A stretch of 64,000 nt of DNA from Mesorhabditis belari (taxonomy: Eukaryota; Nematoda; Chromadorea; Rhabditida; Rhabditidae), in the NCBI GenBank assembly GCA_958450365.1, contig CAUEEP010000731.1, forward strand, positions 2,170,501 through 2,234,500, read 5' to 3'. A program made the position numbers and the translations under genes. Positions 1-12,900 of the stretch are shown here, piece by piece. Under the pieces are notes generated by a model. It did not search any database and was not told the origin of the DNA. It saw nothing but the letters and a program-made list of their open reading frames with translations. How positions within the stretch are numbered: the stretch's first letter is position 1; every line of letters begins with the position of its first letter.

Positions 1-196
1 ATAACTTCAGATAACAGTTCAGAAATTGTGATTCTCCTAAAAGTATATTAAATCTTCAAAATGCATTGGATATCTTTGGAAAAACTTTTCGAGAAATAAG
101 AAAAGTGCGCAGAAAGTTGTGAAGTTTGAAATTTGTATTTAGCTTTTTCGCTTGCGATATCGCTTTGTTTTTATGTAAAATTTCTTTATTCAGATC

Positions 197-580
197 AATA
201 TTCTGTGATAAGCTATGAGCTTTGAAAGACTGTGATAAGCTATGAGCTTTCAAAGACTGTGTAGCTAGAGCTTTGAGACTGGGATACGAGCTTTGAAACG
301 TGATAAGCTATGAGCTTTGAAGAGGCTGGCTTTGCGTAGCTATGAGCTTGAGACGTGATAGCTATGGCTTTGGCTGTGATAAGCTATGGCTTTGGCTGTG
401 ATGCTATGAGCTTTCGAAAATGATCTTGAGCTTTGAAAACCGACTGTATAAGCTATGGCTTTAAGCCTTATAAGCTTGCTTTTTAAGCTGTAAAATATTA
501 CCTTATTAAGACCGAATATTCTGTGATAAGCTATGAGCTTTGAAAGACTGTGATAAGCTATGAGCTTTGAAAGACTCTTT
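197..580. repeat. degenerate tandem repeat
   Basis: A unit close to TGATAAGCTATGAGCTTTGA recurs many times, with decayed copies in the middle and near-perfect copies at about 205-260, 299-320 and 521-571. No gene is recognised in positions 1-918. The segment probably lies in an intron or upstream region of the gene whose first recognised exon is at 919. Confidence 0.85.
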
Positions 581-918
581 CACAACTATGACAGAGTTTG
601 TGTTTGGAAGTTGAGAAACTTGAAACATTCCCACTACAATTCGAAAAGTCAAATCATTTTCGAAAATCGATCCCAAATTCTCTTCGATTACATGAGCACA
701 AAGAGACGGGTTCTCCTCTTTTCCCCAATGATCCCGTTTCCCGAAAATTCCTTTAATCCATAAACACTTTCGGGGGAAAATCCTGATATCTTTTGATCAA
801 AAAAAATGCATTCAAAAAATTTTCACAAGTTTCAAGTTTTCTGGCTTTTTATAAAAAGCTAAGGGATTAATGAATGTTACTTTATAAATGGTAATTTTCT
901 TTATTTTCGAATTTTCAG

Positions 919-3900
919 GTTTCCCTTGATGCGTCAAACAAAGAGAAAGCGATTCTGAGGCTCTTGAACTCGAAAAAGGTGAGGGTTTTATGGGAAATTG
1001 ACAAGTTTAATTGGCTTTTTGTACTGAAAGCCTAGACCTTAGAACTAGACGATGAGCTAGACGACGACTTAGACATCCCTCTATCCAACTACTTTAAGTA
1101 ATTTTGGAACTCAGATCTCAGATCAAAAAAGGCTACTATAGTTTACGTAGATCGTTCAAATAGCCTCATAAATGCTAAATTTTTTTTTTAAAACCTGCTA
1201 ATTTCAAAAATTTTATTTTAAAAACAGAAAATCTCCCTTAAAATCCCGATTTTTTTAGATTAAATTCAAATTTGATCTGGGAAATTTGGTTAACCCATTC
1301 GAAACCGCAGCGTTTTTTCTTTTTTTTCGTCTACGGACCAAGCCCTTTTTTGACATTTTTGACTCCGAAGCAGTTTATTTATGATTGGAAAGATGCAAGA
1401 GAGTCTCCTACACCATTTATTTTTGATGAAGAACGATTTGGATTTGACTTCAGTACTTTTCAAAATCCTATATTATTCTTATTTTATCGACGACAAATTA
1501 ATCAGCATGTTAGTAGGCGAATCTAATAAACATGGAAAAAGGAAAAAAAACTGGCAGGATTTCGATGCAAGCTCTTCCTGGCTCTGTGACTCGTGACTAC
1601 TGGAGTAGCAGGCCTGGATTAGGAGGATTTTCCCACATGTCCCACATTATGTCAAGAGCAAAATTTGAATCTATTCTTCGAAACCTGCGTTTTTGTGATA
1701 ATGAACTGGATCCTGCGGGAGATCGGCTTTATAAGATTAGAGCTATTATGGAACATTTCAATGCAAAACCAGAGACTGCATTGATTCCGGGTAAATATAA
1801 AACATCTTCTTTGCCCACGTAATTTGTAGATCTGCTACAATTGGAATATACATGCAATGCTGAAAAACAGCAAAAAAAACCAATTAATTGAATGAAAATA
1901 GCTCAATTAGCGCTGCAGCGAATAATCGCTGCAGCGGTCCGTTCCTGAGTTTTTGCTGCAGCGATTATTCGCTGCAGAAGTTTCGAATGGGTTAAACAAT
2001 AGCACAACTTTGATTTCATTTAATGATCTTAGATTTCAATAATCATTTCAACAATCATCTCTAAGAGATCTTCAATTAATGTTCTTTGGTCTCAATTATG
2101 ATTTTAAGAATGATCCCTAAGAGATCTTCAATTAATAATCTTTGGTCTCAATTATGATTTCAATAATCATCTCTAAGAGATCTTCCGTTTCAATAATTCG
2201 ATTTTAAGGAGCTCTCCGCGTCGGCGTCGGGAAACGTGGCCGCCGCCGAAATTGCCGGCGGACAACGAGCGCAAGTGCAGCGAATCGGGGACAAAGGAGG
2301 CATTGCGACTGTTGATGGACACAAGTTTGTTATCGAACAACGATAAATTACCAATGCTGTTTCTAGGTCGAGTTTTTAAGGCACAGCTAATTGGAAGCAC
2401 TTAGAATTGTACAATTGTAGAGCTGCTCAGATTTGATTTGATTTGGATTGACTTTAGTTAGCTTGTCCATAGCACGATCAACAAGCCTAGGTATACAGGC
2501 TGTAGTCATACAGGCTGTTGGTATACAAGCTGTAGGTATGCAAGCTGTTGGTATACAAGCTGTTGGTATACAGGCTGTTGGTATACAGGCTGTGGTATAC
2601 AAGCTGTTGGTATACAGTAAAACAAACCAAGCTGGTTGAATGCTACTGGTTTTGACTTGATTTGGCCAGCTTTTGGTTTTGATTTCTTCGAATAATTCTT
2701 TTAATTTCATTTTTTGTAAAGCAATACACGATTGGGTCTTTTGAAATCAGTTATTTTGAAGCTTTTAAAATGTAAATTTTGCAGTGATTTAACAGGAGAA
2801 CGCTCAAAATTGTTGTTTTTGAAGAGAATTCTTCAAAAAAACCTAGCAACCCAGGGTTTTTTAGCTTAGTTTTCTTAAGTTTATAGAAAATTTAAAGTTT
2901 AGAGTTCTTTTTCAGAGCTCAACTCCGCACAAAAGACGACGATGAGGGCCGTCATGCGCTTTTGAAAGCCGATGGGAAATACGAGTTGGACACCATCGCA
3001 AAGGGGGATTTGAAAACGCCAAAAGTTAGTGGGGGAAGAGCTTCTTTCATCTGTAATTTTCATTGCTGTAAATTTGTGTAGAGAAAACGAATTCTTTTGC
3101 AATACATTAAACTCAAATGTTAATTGCTAAGCGCTTTCCCTTTTTCAATTTGAAACTGGCAATTTTAGCATGAAGTCAGCTCTTTGAAAAAGAAAATTCT
3201 AAAAAAACTCTGATTCTAGATAGATTTTATTTTTAAGCAGCTATTTTAATCAGCATAAAATCAGCATTTAAGCATAAAATGTTCAAAATAAAGAGCTGAT
3301 TGAATGAAAAAATTGCGGTTTCAGCAAACAATTAGATTAAGCAAAGAAATTGAAGGTCAAGAATGGTAAATAAGGCTTTATTTTAGAAAAATTAGAAAGA
3401 AACTTATAAAATCTTTTAGGAAACTGAGTTCGAGGCGCGAAACGATCGCTTTAACTTCAAGGTGAACCCAGAGCATCACGATAATCACACCGGTGACGGC
3501 ACGGTCGCATTCAAGGATTTGGTGAGTTTTTGAGGAATGAATCATCATATTTTTTAGTTATCATATCGTAATCTATATCAATTGTTTTTTTTTTATTTAA
3601 TTTTTATGAAGTAACTAAAGAGCTATCTATGGTTTGACTTGGCTTTTCTTGTTCTTGACTGATCTTTCTTTTTTGAGTCAAATAAAGAAGCTCTGATCAT
3701 AGAATGAACTGGAAAACAAATAAAAAATCTTCAACTTTTTCCAGGAAAAAGGCAAACAAGGTACTTATGCGTACACGATTGCACAAAACGGGAAAAAAAC
3801 CGATGCGACACTGTCAGCCGGTGATGTGGGACCGGTCGGTGATTTTGCGCAAAATCTTTTCGGTAGACGCAGCGAGAAATATCATTGTACAGGTATTGCT

Positions 3901-6900
3901 TATTGATGAAGTTTCTATCGGCTGTTGATCTAGTTCTCTAATTCCTCACTAAATATGAATATTTTAGCGGAAACTCCAGGCATTTCACAATGCTACGATG
4001 CACAGGGACGGTCAGTTGGAAAGGTTTGTCTCCTAGACTCCTCTCCTTTTTTTGTTTTCCACTTTTTCCTCAATATATCTAAAGATTCTGTTTCTATTTA
4101 TCTTCTTTAATTTAAATTTTACATTTTTAAATCCAAAATTTGCAGGTTGTAGCTGATAAAAACGGGAACACGGTGATCTACAATGAGAAAGATGTCCCGA
4201 TTGGCACTGGCTCTGTTCGCCAGCTTGGACCAAGAAGTTTTGAGGTTTAAAAATGAATAATAATTTACATATAAGTAGAAAAATGTAAGCACTGTACTGT
4301 ACGAACTGTACTGTACTGTACTGTACTGTACTGTACTGTACTGTACTGTAAATAAGCTGTCTCTTTCAATCAATTTTCTAAAAATGTTTCTATTCTATCA
4401 ATTTCCAGGCAGTGATCAGCAAAAATCTCTTCATCGCTCGGCTTAAAGACGCTCGAACAGCTCCATGTTGTAGGGTGAGTTTCTGAGATTTAGTTTAGTT
4501 TAGCTTTAAATCTTTTACTGTATTCGGTTTGAGAATGAAGAATCGTAGAATATTGAAAGACAAAGTAAATCAATAATCAATCGTTTAGGAGGTAAACGGT
4601 CAAGAGTGCGTAGCGCCGATCAAACTCACCAATCCACAATTCAGCCATCCGTCGCAAAGAGAGGTGTTTTGAGAGTTCTAAAAAAAGCTAGCCTACAACT
4701 TATTCCTTTTTACATGTCATATCTAAATCTAGATCTAGATTCGATTTAATCCCTTAAACGAACTATCCCCTAAACGATTTCTAGGGTGATGGAACAGTGC
4801 ATGGAACAGTGCATGATGACTAGACTGTAATCAATAAAAGACCTTTGAAAAATGCAGAAAACTACAGAAAACGCTTAAGAACATATATTAAGCATGTTTA
4901 TATTATTGTTCAATCTATATGTCGTAGCCGCTTACGAAATTCAGCCGCTAACGAATGAGGGTATTTCCGGGCATCCAATCAAAAAGTCACCCACATAAAA
5001 AATGTTCATAATACATATATTTTATAATAAATTTTTGAAATTAGCTCATTTGGTTGAGTAGAAAATTTTTTTTTGAGCCCTCAAAGTTTAGGTTGAAAAA
5101 TGCCCTAAAATGGCTATAAAAAATTTTCTACTCAGCCAAAAAACTTGCCTAATAGCTCATTTTGTAGCCAATTTGATGTAGTTTCTTAAAGTAAAGCCAT
5201 CTAAAACAATTTTTCATTCAAGACGTATTATTGTTCAATCTATATAAGATTTAGATTGAATTTAAATCGAACGTTCGATATAGACTGTAATCTAAATCGG
5301 ACGTCCGCGATAAGTTCAATCTAAATCGGACACAACATCTAAACCCTAGATCTAAATTCGATTTAATCCCTTAAACCAACTATCCCTTAAACCACTTCTA
5401 GGGTGATGGAACAGTGCATTTAACTTGGCCCGACTGCTTCGATATGAGCATTGACGTCACGTTGCCACCAGGTTTTTTTTATTACTTCTATTACAAACAG
5501 TCTTTATGACTTTATCATAAAAGATATTAGGAAAAGATAAAAGAAAATCCCTTTTCAGGCGTTCACATCAACAAACTCGCCATGAAGTTGGACGTTTCGA
5601 TTCAGCCGATCGGCAAATTGCGTTGCATGGATGTGGCGACGTGCGGCCGCGAGTGTTACTACTGTGATTGGTGTAAGCCGAGCAGGTGCGGCCAGTCAGA
5701 AGCCATGCACAATGCCATGGATTTCAACAAATCTATCACTTTCGTTCAGAAAACTCAAATTGTTGGAGAACGCCGACGGGAATTTATGCCGAGCAACAGC
5801 CGAGCGAACGTATCGATTGACGACTCGTTTATGTCCACCGCCTGAAGATCCAAATTTCACGATGTGCTCTACGTTCACGAAGTGAGTTTGTCGAATAGAA
5901 TGGCTCTGGTTTTGAACTTATCGAAGCTAGATCGAAAAAATCGAACATTGAAACTCTCAGGTCCGTTTGGCAAAAAGACTACTGGCAAAAGGAGGGCGCT
6001 GTCGATGTTTGGATGAAATTCTATGAGAGAGGACAGAGTCGGGCTGAGGTTTTGATTAGATATTATAGAAAACTAGAGACTAGATTACGGTAGTGTTCTG
6101 GAAGTGACATTTTAGAAATCATATTACAAGAGATATTCAGTTGGAAAAGGAATTCTTTGCTCAACTCGACAATCCGTTGCTCGGCAAAGCCTTCAAATTG
6201 GCAATCATCGCCGAGTGGCTGGCGGCGAATTCTTTGGATGTCAGTTTATGTAAAAGCCTAGAAGATTGCCCGAAATTCTAAGATTGTGAAACTTAGAATG
6301 GTACTTTTCTTACCGATACAAATCTGTTTTCAGCAAGGCAGCTACACTCCGACGAACTCCGAGCTGCTCGAGTACTGGGTGAGCAAACGGGACCCGGATC
6401 GTCTGTTGGCTTGTCAACATGGGGGTAAGTGCTTAACATACAGGCTAAGGTATTTTAAAGCTAACGCTGAGATCCAGGTCCTGATCCAGTCAGTCCTGTC
6501 CTGGTCCAGCTTCAGGTCCAGTTTCAGCTCCTAATCCTGCCCTGGTCTTGGTCCTGGTTCTGGTCCAAGTCCTGGCTCTAGCCATGAATCTGGTTCTAGT
6601 CCTATCCGGGTCCTATTCCTGGCTCTAGTCCTGGTCCTAGTCCTATCCTCGGTCAGGTCCTGGCCCTAGTCCTGGTTTCTGTCCCGGCTTTGGTCCCGAT
6701 CTTGGGCCTAGCCCTGGTCCTAATTCAAATATGCTGCCTATCCAGCTATCCAAATCTGGCCTAGCGTATCTGTGCTATCGAATTCATTTTTATCAAATAA
6801 ACTTTCCAGTGGTCGACTACGAGATCGAGGGTGCTAAGGTGAAGACGAATCTCCTCTTCGAAGCGGCCACAACGGCTAATGACGTAAGCAAGTTGAATAG

Positions 6901-9900
6901 AAGTCCTTAAAGTGTTAAGGCATCTAGATATCTCTAAAAATTACATGTTTTTTCAGCTGCCGAACATCTTCAAGGACAAGAAGTGCGGCAAGTTCGAGAA
7001 GTTACAAGAGGAGCGTTTCCAGGTGAATATCTATCATATAAATTGTAGAATTTTATTACAGTTTGTTTAAAAGTTTATCGTGTATTCATAAAAAATGTAA
7101 ATGCAAATCTAATATATGCAAATTTTAGGAAGAAGCATCTGATTTTAAACGACACGGTGGTGGTGGCAGCATTCTTGGCGGTCTCGGCTCTTTCCTACAA
7201 ACAGCACAGAATTTCGCGCAAGGATAAATATATCGAGATTCTCCTTGAGATTCCTGAGTTCCTATCTTCTTTATGCTCTTGTAAACACACACTTTCTGGT
7301 CAACTAAAAAATGTGAACCGAAGTACTTTGTGCACGAAGTACACGAGTACTTTCTGCACGAAGTACACTAGTACTTTGTGCTCCTTGTGCTCTCTGTAAA
7401 CGCACAGTTTCTAGTGTAGTTTTTTTTAAACAATCAGATTAATTAGAATAATTAGAATAGTAAAACTTTAGTATGCCAGAGAAAGGGTTTGTTACAAGTT
7501 TAGAGTAGAAAGTAGAGGAAAAGCTGGAGGAAAAGCTGGATAATTTAATAATTGTTTAATAATTGTATAGTTGACTTGTTTTCCTTTCTTTTTGACCATC
7601 TCTTGCCTTTTTCATTAATGAAATTGAAGGGGGGAAATTTTGGTGACAAGTCTTTTCAGAGTTCTTCTTTTCAAAAATCCCCTTTCATCACTCTGGACTC
7701 GATCCGAAAATAAATTCTCTTCTCGATTCTCTAATTCCCTTCTCGACTAATTAACCGAAGTGTTCTTTAAAGATAAACTCTATAAAATGATGATTTTGTG
7801 TTTCTTTATGCAAAAAAAGACGCTTCACTTCAATCACTTTTTCTAATTTTTCAAATCAATTTGATTCAATTCTTTTAACACAAATTCTAACACATCCCTT
7901 CCACCTCTAAGATAAATTTAAAATTGAAATTTCCTTTCCTTTTGATTTTCTTCTTTTTCCCCCCTTCATGACGATTTTCTTTTCATTTCAATGAGAAAAC
8001 CCGGTGCCATTCCGTAAATTTTCCCCATAAACAGGTGCTTTTTTTGCGTTCGTTTTCCCAAAATTTCTTAAAAAATCATTAATTTTCATGAATTTTTCGT
8101 GAAAATCTTCAAATATTTCTTTTCTTTCTTATTCTTATTTTCTTATTCTTATTGAAATCGAGCTTGGGGGTGGCTACTTTACGCCTAATTTTTTGTGCAA
8201 CTGGATCATTGGATCATGGTCAACTGGATCATGGCCAACTAGGCCATTTGCGAAACTCGCCATAACTTACTTCTAAGTCGGTCAATCTTTATCATTTTAG
8301 TGTCATTTTATTGCACTTGTTGAAATCTACAAAATGACACTAAAATGATAAAGATTGACCGACTTTGAAGAAAGTTATGGCGAGTTTCGCAAAAGACTTA
8401 GTTGCGCAAAAAAATTTAGCGCAAAGTAGCCAACCCCGTCGCGTTTTCCGTTTTTTTTTGCGATTATTTTTGCACTCGGCATCACTACTCAGCAATTAGT
8501 GGGTATTTCGTTCGTAAAAATCTCGAAAAATCCCAAAATTCTCCATAATCGTACCAATAATTAGCGTTCAATTTTCAAATTTTCAATAACAAATTAAAAT
8601 TTTTTTTTGAAAATCTCTTTGAAAGCGCCATTTTGAGGGGTTTTCTATGGAAAATCGTTGTAAAATTTCAAAATTTCAAAAATTCTTTTATTTTTTAGAT
8701 GTTTTCATGTAAATATAACTAATTATATATATAATTAGTTATATTTATATATATATATAATTAGCTAATATAACTAACTAACTAATATAACTATATTTAG
8801 TTTTTTTTTTCCTTTTTAATTCCGAAAATCCTACAAAAATTGCTGTTGTAGTGCGCGCCGGTCGGCGTTTTGAGCAATAAGCCCGTTTGTCTTTGGATTT
8901 GTGATTTCTTTGAGATTCTTTGTGATTTGCATATTTTAAGTTGGATTTGATCGAAATCATAGCATTTTTGCAAAAACAAGAAGAAGAAAGGAGATAAGCG
9001 GACTCGAACCAGACGAGTAGCCATGCCCCTCGGGCTAGTATTTAGACGGCTAACCGCCTGCGCCACGCCTGTTAGTTGGGGAGGTAGGCGGTTAGCTGTT
9101 TTCATACCAGTCTATAGGGTCCCGGTTCGATTCCGAATCCGATTTTTTTGCGGTTTCTTTTGCTTTTTTTGCAAAAATCTTTTTTTTATTTTGTATTTTG
9201 TCTTACTTTGTCTCAATATCCAGTGCCTTCTTTTCTTGCAAGCAAAACAAAAACGATTTGCGCTTTCAAATTCTCCTAATACGACAATGATTGTGCTATA
9301 TATTTATCGTATTAATAAATTTGATTGAAAAATTGAGAAAAAACAAGGGAAAACTTGTGAAATCTTTTCGGAAAACCGCGGCTTTTCTCCTAGTTTTCAG
9401 GGAAATTTATGAGAATTTGTGAAAAAACGAAAAAACGAAAAAAAAAAGCAGAAAGTCTGAAGTGGGGATTACCTAAAGCTTTCCCATTTCTTCACTTTTA
9501 AAGCCTTCAAAATGCTTGTTTCAAGAAATTCTCTTTTCTTTAATATTTAAGCATTTTACTTGTGTACTTTGTGCTCTTTGTAAACGCATTCTTTATGTTT
9601 CTTCAGATAACTATAGAAAAATAAAGAAAGGGATGCGTCGTTTACGATTTTTGAGTCTTTTTCTTTGAACAGAACAAATCGGAGGAAAGAATAATGAACG
9701 GTTTTTGAAGTTTTCAAATCTAATGACTAAAATTCTCTCAAAGATTCTCTCAAAAGATTTTGTTTCTTTTTTTTGAGAGGGATCTCACTCTTTCTCCAAT
9801 TCTTTGATCATTTCCAGGTGTCAATCAAATCATTGTCAAAGGAAAACCAAAAAAATGTGTCAACTTTGAAGTTTTAGTCTTCCTAAAACAATGCGATGAG

Positions 9901-12900
9901 GAAAGGCAAACAACTGCTCAATATTGTACACAAGCTGAGTTCAAGGCTTTGTCATGGACCTTAAGATAAAGCTTGTAAACGCATCCCTTCTGGTGCACAG
10001 CGGAAATTAAAGAATTAAGTGCGATAGAAGTGTGATTTGTTTACAGATTTGAGCACAAAGTACCCCGCCAAGCCTTAATGAATAATTGCAATATTTCTAA
10101 GCGTTTTCTTTGATTTCTTCTTTGTCCCACCCCTTCCTTTCCCTCTTCCTTTCCTTCCTTTCCTCTTCCTTTCCTTCTTTCTTTCTTTTTCCCCTTTCCC
10201 CCCTCACAAATCCCCTCTCTCCCCACGAAACCCTTCACTCACCTTCGAAATTTTCTTCCCGACTTTCTTGACACTAAAAGCTATTTAGCTTTGGAAAGTT
10301 TTAAGTTTTAAATCTTTTCTAAAGCTCTAACCATTTCAAAAAAGAGTCATTTCTAGCTAAGAATTTCAATTTAAAACTTAGATTCAAATAAAATTGTGCT
10401 TTTTAGAATAAGCCGTTTTCATCTTCTAAACCTTTTAAACTTAGAAAAAGCTATGCGAATTTGATTAACTCAAGCTCACCACTCAACTCTCAGCTTCTTC
10501 AAGTTGAAACTAGGACTCATTACTGGTAAAGTGAGCTCTCGATAATTGTAAACACATCATTTCTAGTGCACTTAATCCTTCATTTTCTCTCGATCATTTC
10601 TGTGAGAAGAAAATGAAAGAAAGAGTGGATTTTGGTGCACAAAGTACATAGATTTGAAGATTTCAAAAGTCATAAGTGGTCAGTTCAGTTTCAAATTTAC
10701 ATAACTTTCTTCAAAAACATCATTTTCAATTATTTTTTTTTATAGATTTTAAGAGAAAAGGTTTCCGGTTTTCAAATTAGAGCAAAAGAAACCCAATTGG
10801 AAAGATTGATGTTGAGGGAATTGAAGTGAAGCTGCGAAAATGCTCCTCAACTTGAAAACGGCTTCGATTCTCTCAAATCCCTTCAATTGAACTTTTTGAT
10901 ACAATAGAAATGAAGAAATTTGATGCACGAGAAGTTCATTTACATTTTTTTGAGTAGAAATTACACCAATAAACAGATCTAGTTTCAACTTTTCCAAAGT
11001 AAACTGAGCGTTGAATTGCCTAATCAGCTGGGAAATGTTGTTATTGTTTTTGTTGTTTAAAAATCGATTTGTTTCCTTAACAACATCTATTAAATATATT
11101 TTTTTTTACTTTAAAATTTGTATTTTATCGATGTAAAAGGCCTTTAAAAGGAGATTTTTCTTTTCTTCTTCTTCAAAAAGCCGCTAAATTCGATTGAGCT
11201 CCGAGAAATACGTTAAAAATCGCAAGGAATTTCAGGAAAATTTTGCGATTTGGTCACTTTGATGAGTTTCTCTCAAAAATTGTCCAGAAAAATGCCTAAT
11301 TTACAAGTTTTTCATCAAATTTCATCCATTTCCGACAACTCTTTTTCGTCTTTTTTTTTAACCATTTTACGCAATTTGCACCCCATTACCCGGGTTGATT
11401 TTTAATGTTTTTTTTTTCGGGAAAATTCAAACATTCAAACATTCAAACTCACCCAATTCAAACACAATTTTTCTTTAAGAAAAAACAAATCTTTATTTCA
11501 ATTTCCTTTCGTAAATTCGAGATTTTTTTTGGTTGAAATCAATCTTCCACAATTTCATCGATCATTGGCGCATGCTTTATTAGTTTTGCTTTCATCACGA
11601 TGAACTCAAGGAAAGTTGAAACTTGGACTTTGAACTGTACCCTGTGCTTGCTCAAAAACCATAAAAACCCTCTTTCTGACGCACCAAATCGTGCACGCAA
11701 ACTGGTGCACCAGATAGGGAGCGTTTACGGAGCGAGCTGAGTCCTTTTGCAGTTATTCGGCTGAGCACTTGCTGAGTTTTATTTCTCTTCACTGAGTGAT
11801 TTAAAATTTGTCAGCGGCCAAGAGTTTTCAAATTCTATTTTAACATGTTTTTGAAACAGTTTTCTAATTGAAATCTTAAAAAAAAAAAAAGTTCAAATTT
11901 CACATTGTAAAATCCATGTTTCAAAAAGAAACATAACAAAAGCTGACTCCCAGACGTGGTCGTTTCCAAATTCTGAATGGAAAAAGATTGAAAACTCGAA
12001 TTTTTTGTTTACCTTATATTTTTATGTACTTTATACTCTCTAAATCCTATAACACACCCTTTCTGGCGCACTCAACTCTTCAATTTTTCCTTGTAACATT
12101 GAAGCGTTGAAGAGAAGTGCAGAATTGAGTGTGCTGAAAGAGGTGTGTTTACAAGATTTGAGCACAAAGTACCATACGAGACTTGAGTGACTCAAGGTAC
12201 TTTCAAAGTTTTTGTTTTTCTCTTTTTGAAAGCTTTTGAGCTTCATAGAACCTCAGGAAATAAAGAAAAGTGAAATTTGAACTTTTCAACGAGCCAAAGC
12301 TTTATTTCAATTCATTCATTTGATTTCTGTTTGGCTTTGATTCATTTGATTCATTTGATTCATTTGATTGAGTAAATATACTCTACCGTAAATACTAGTA
12401 CCCCATCCCCCTCGTACAGTCGCGTAGTCGCAAAAGTTTTTTAGTATTTCATTTTTTTCAAAGCGCCCGTACTTTCAAAAAATGCGTCTTTGGTATCAAA
12501 AAATAGCCCCGAATTTCAGCTATTTTTTGATATCTAAGCGCGCATTGTAGCATAAACCAGTGTCGAGAAAAACTCGTTCAAAGCTAGACTATGCAACACT
12601 CTGCACCGTCATTATGGGGGTGGGGTACTATTACAGTATTTACGGTAAGTATACTTTGAAATCAAATTTTTTTTGATTTTTTTCTATCAAGGCTATCTCT
12701 TTAATGAATGATTTCAAATTTTGACACCATAAAGCAGCTTTCGATTTTAAGAGTTGAATACACTTTAAACAACTTGAGCACTTATTTTTTCGGCCACCTT
12801 TTTAGATACTTATCATATATTTTAGATGTTTTCTTTTCCTAGCATTGTAACAATTGTTTTGAATCATTTTTATTTTGAATCATTTTCCTTTGTTTCTTTA

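Noticed and set aside
5582..5845. Uninterrupted 87-codon frame ending in a stop at 5843
   Set aside because: Splicing from a CAG donor at 5685 to an acceptor at 5749 (64-nt intron) gives a better frame that continues into the next exons with Cys-rich sequence.
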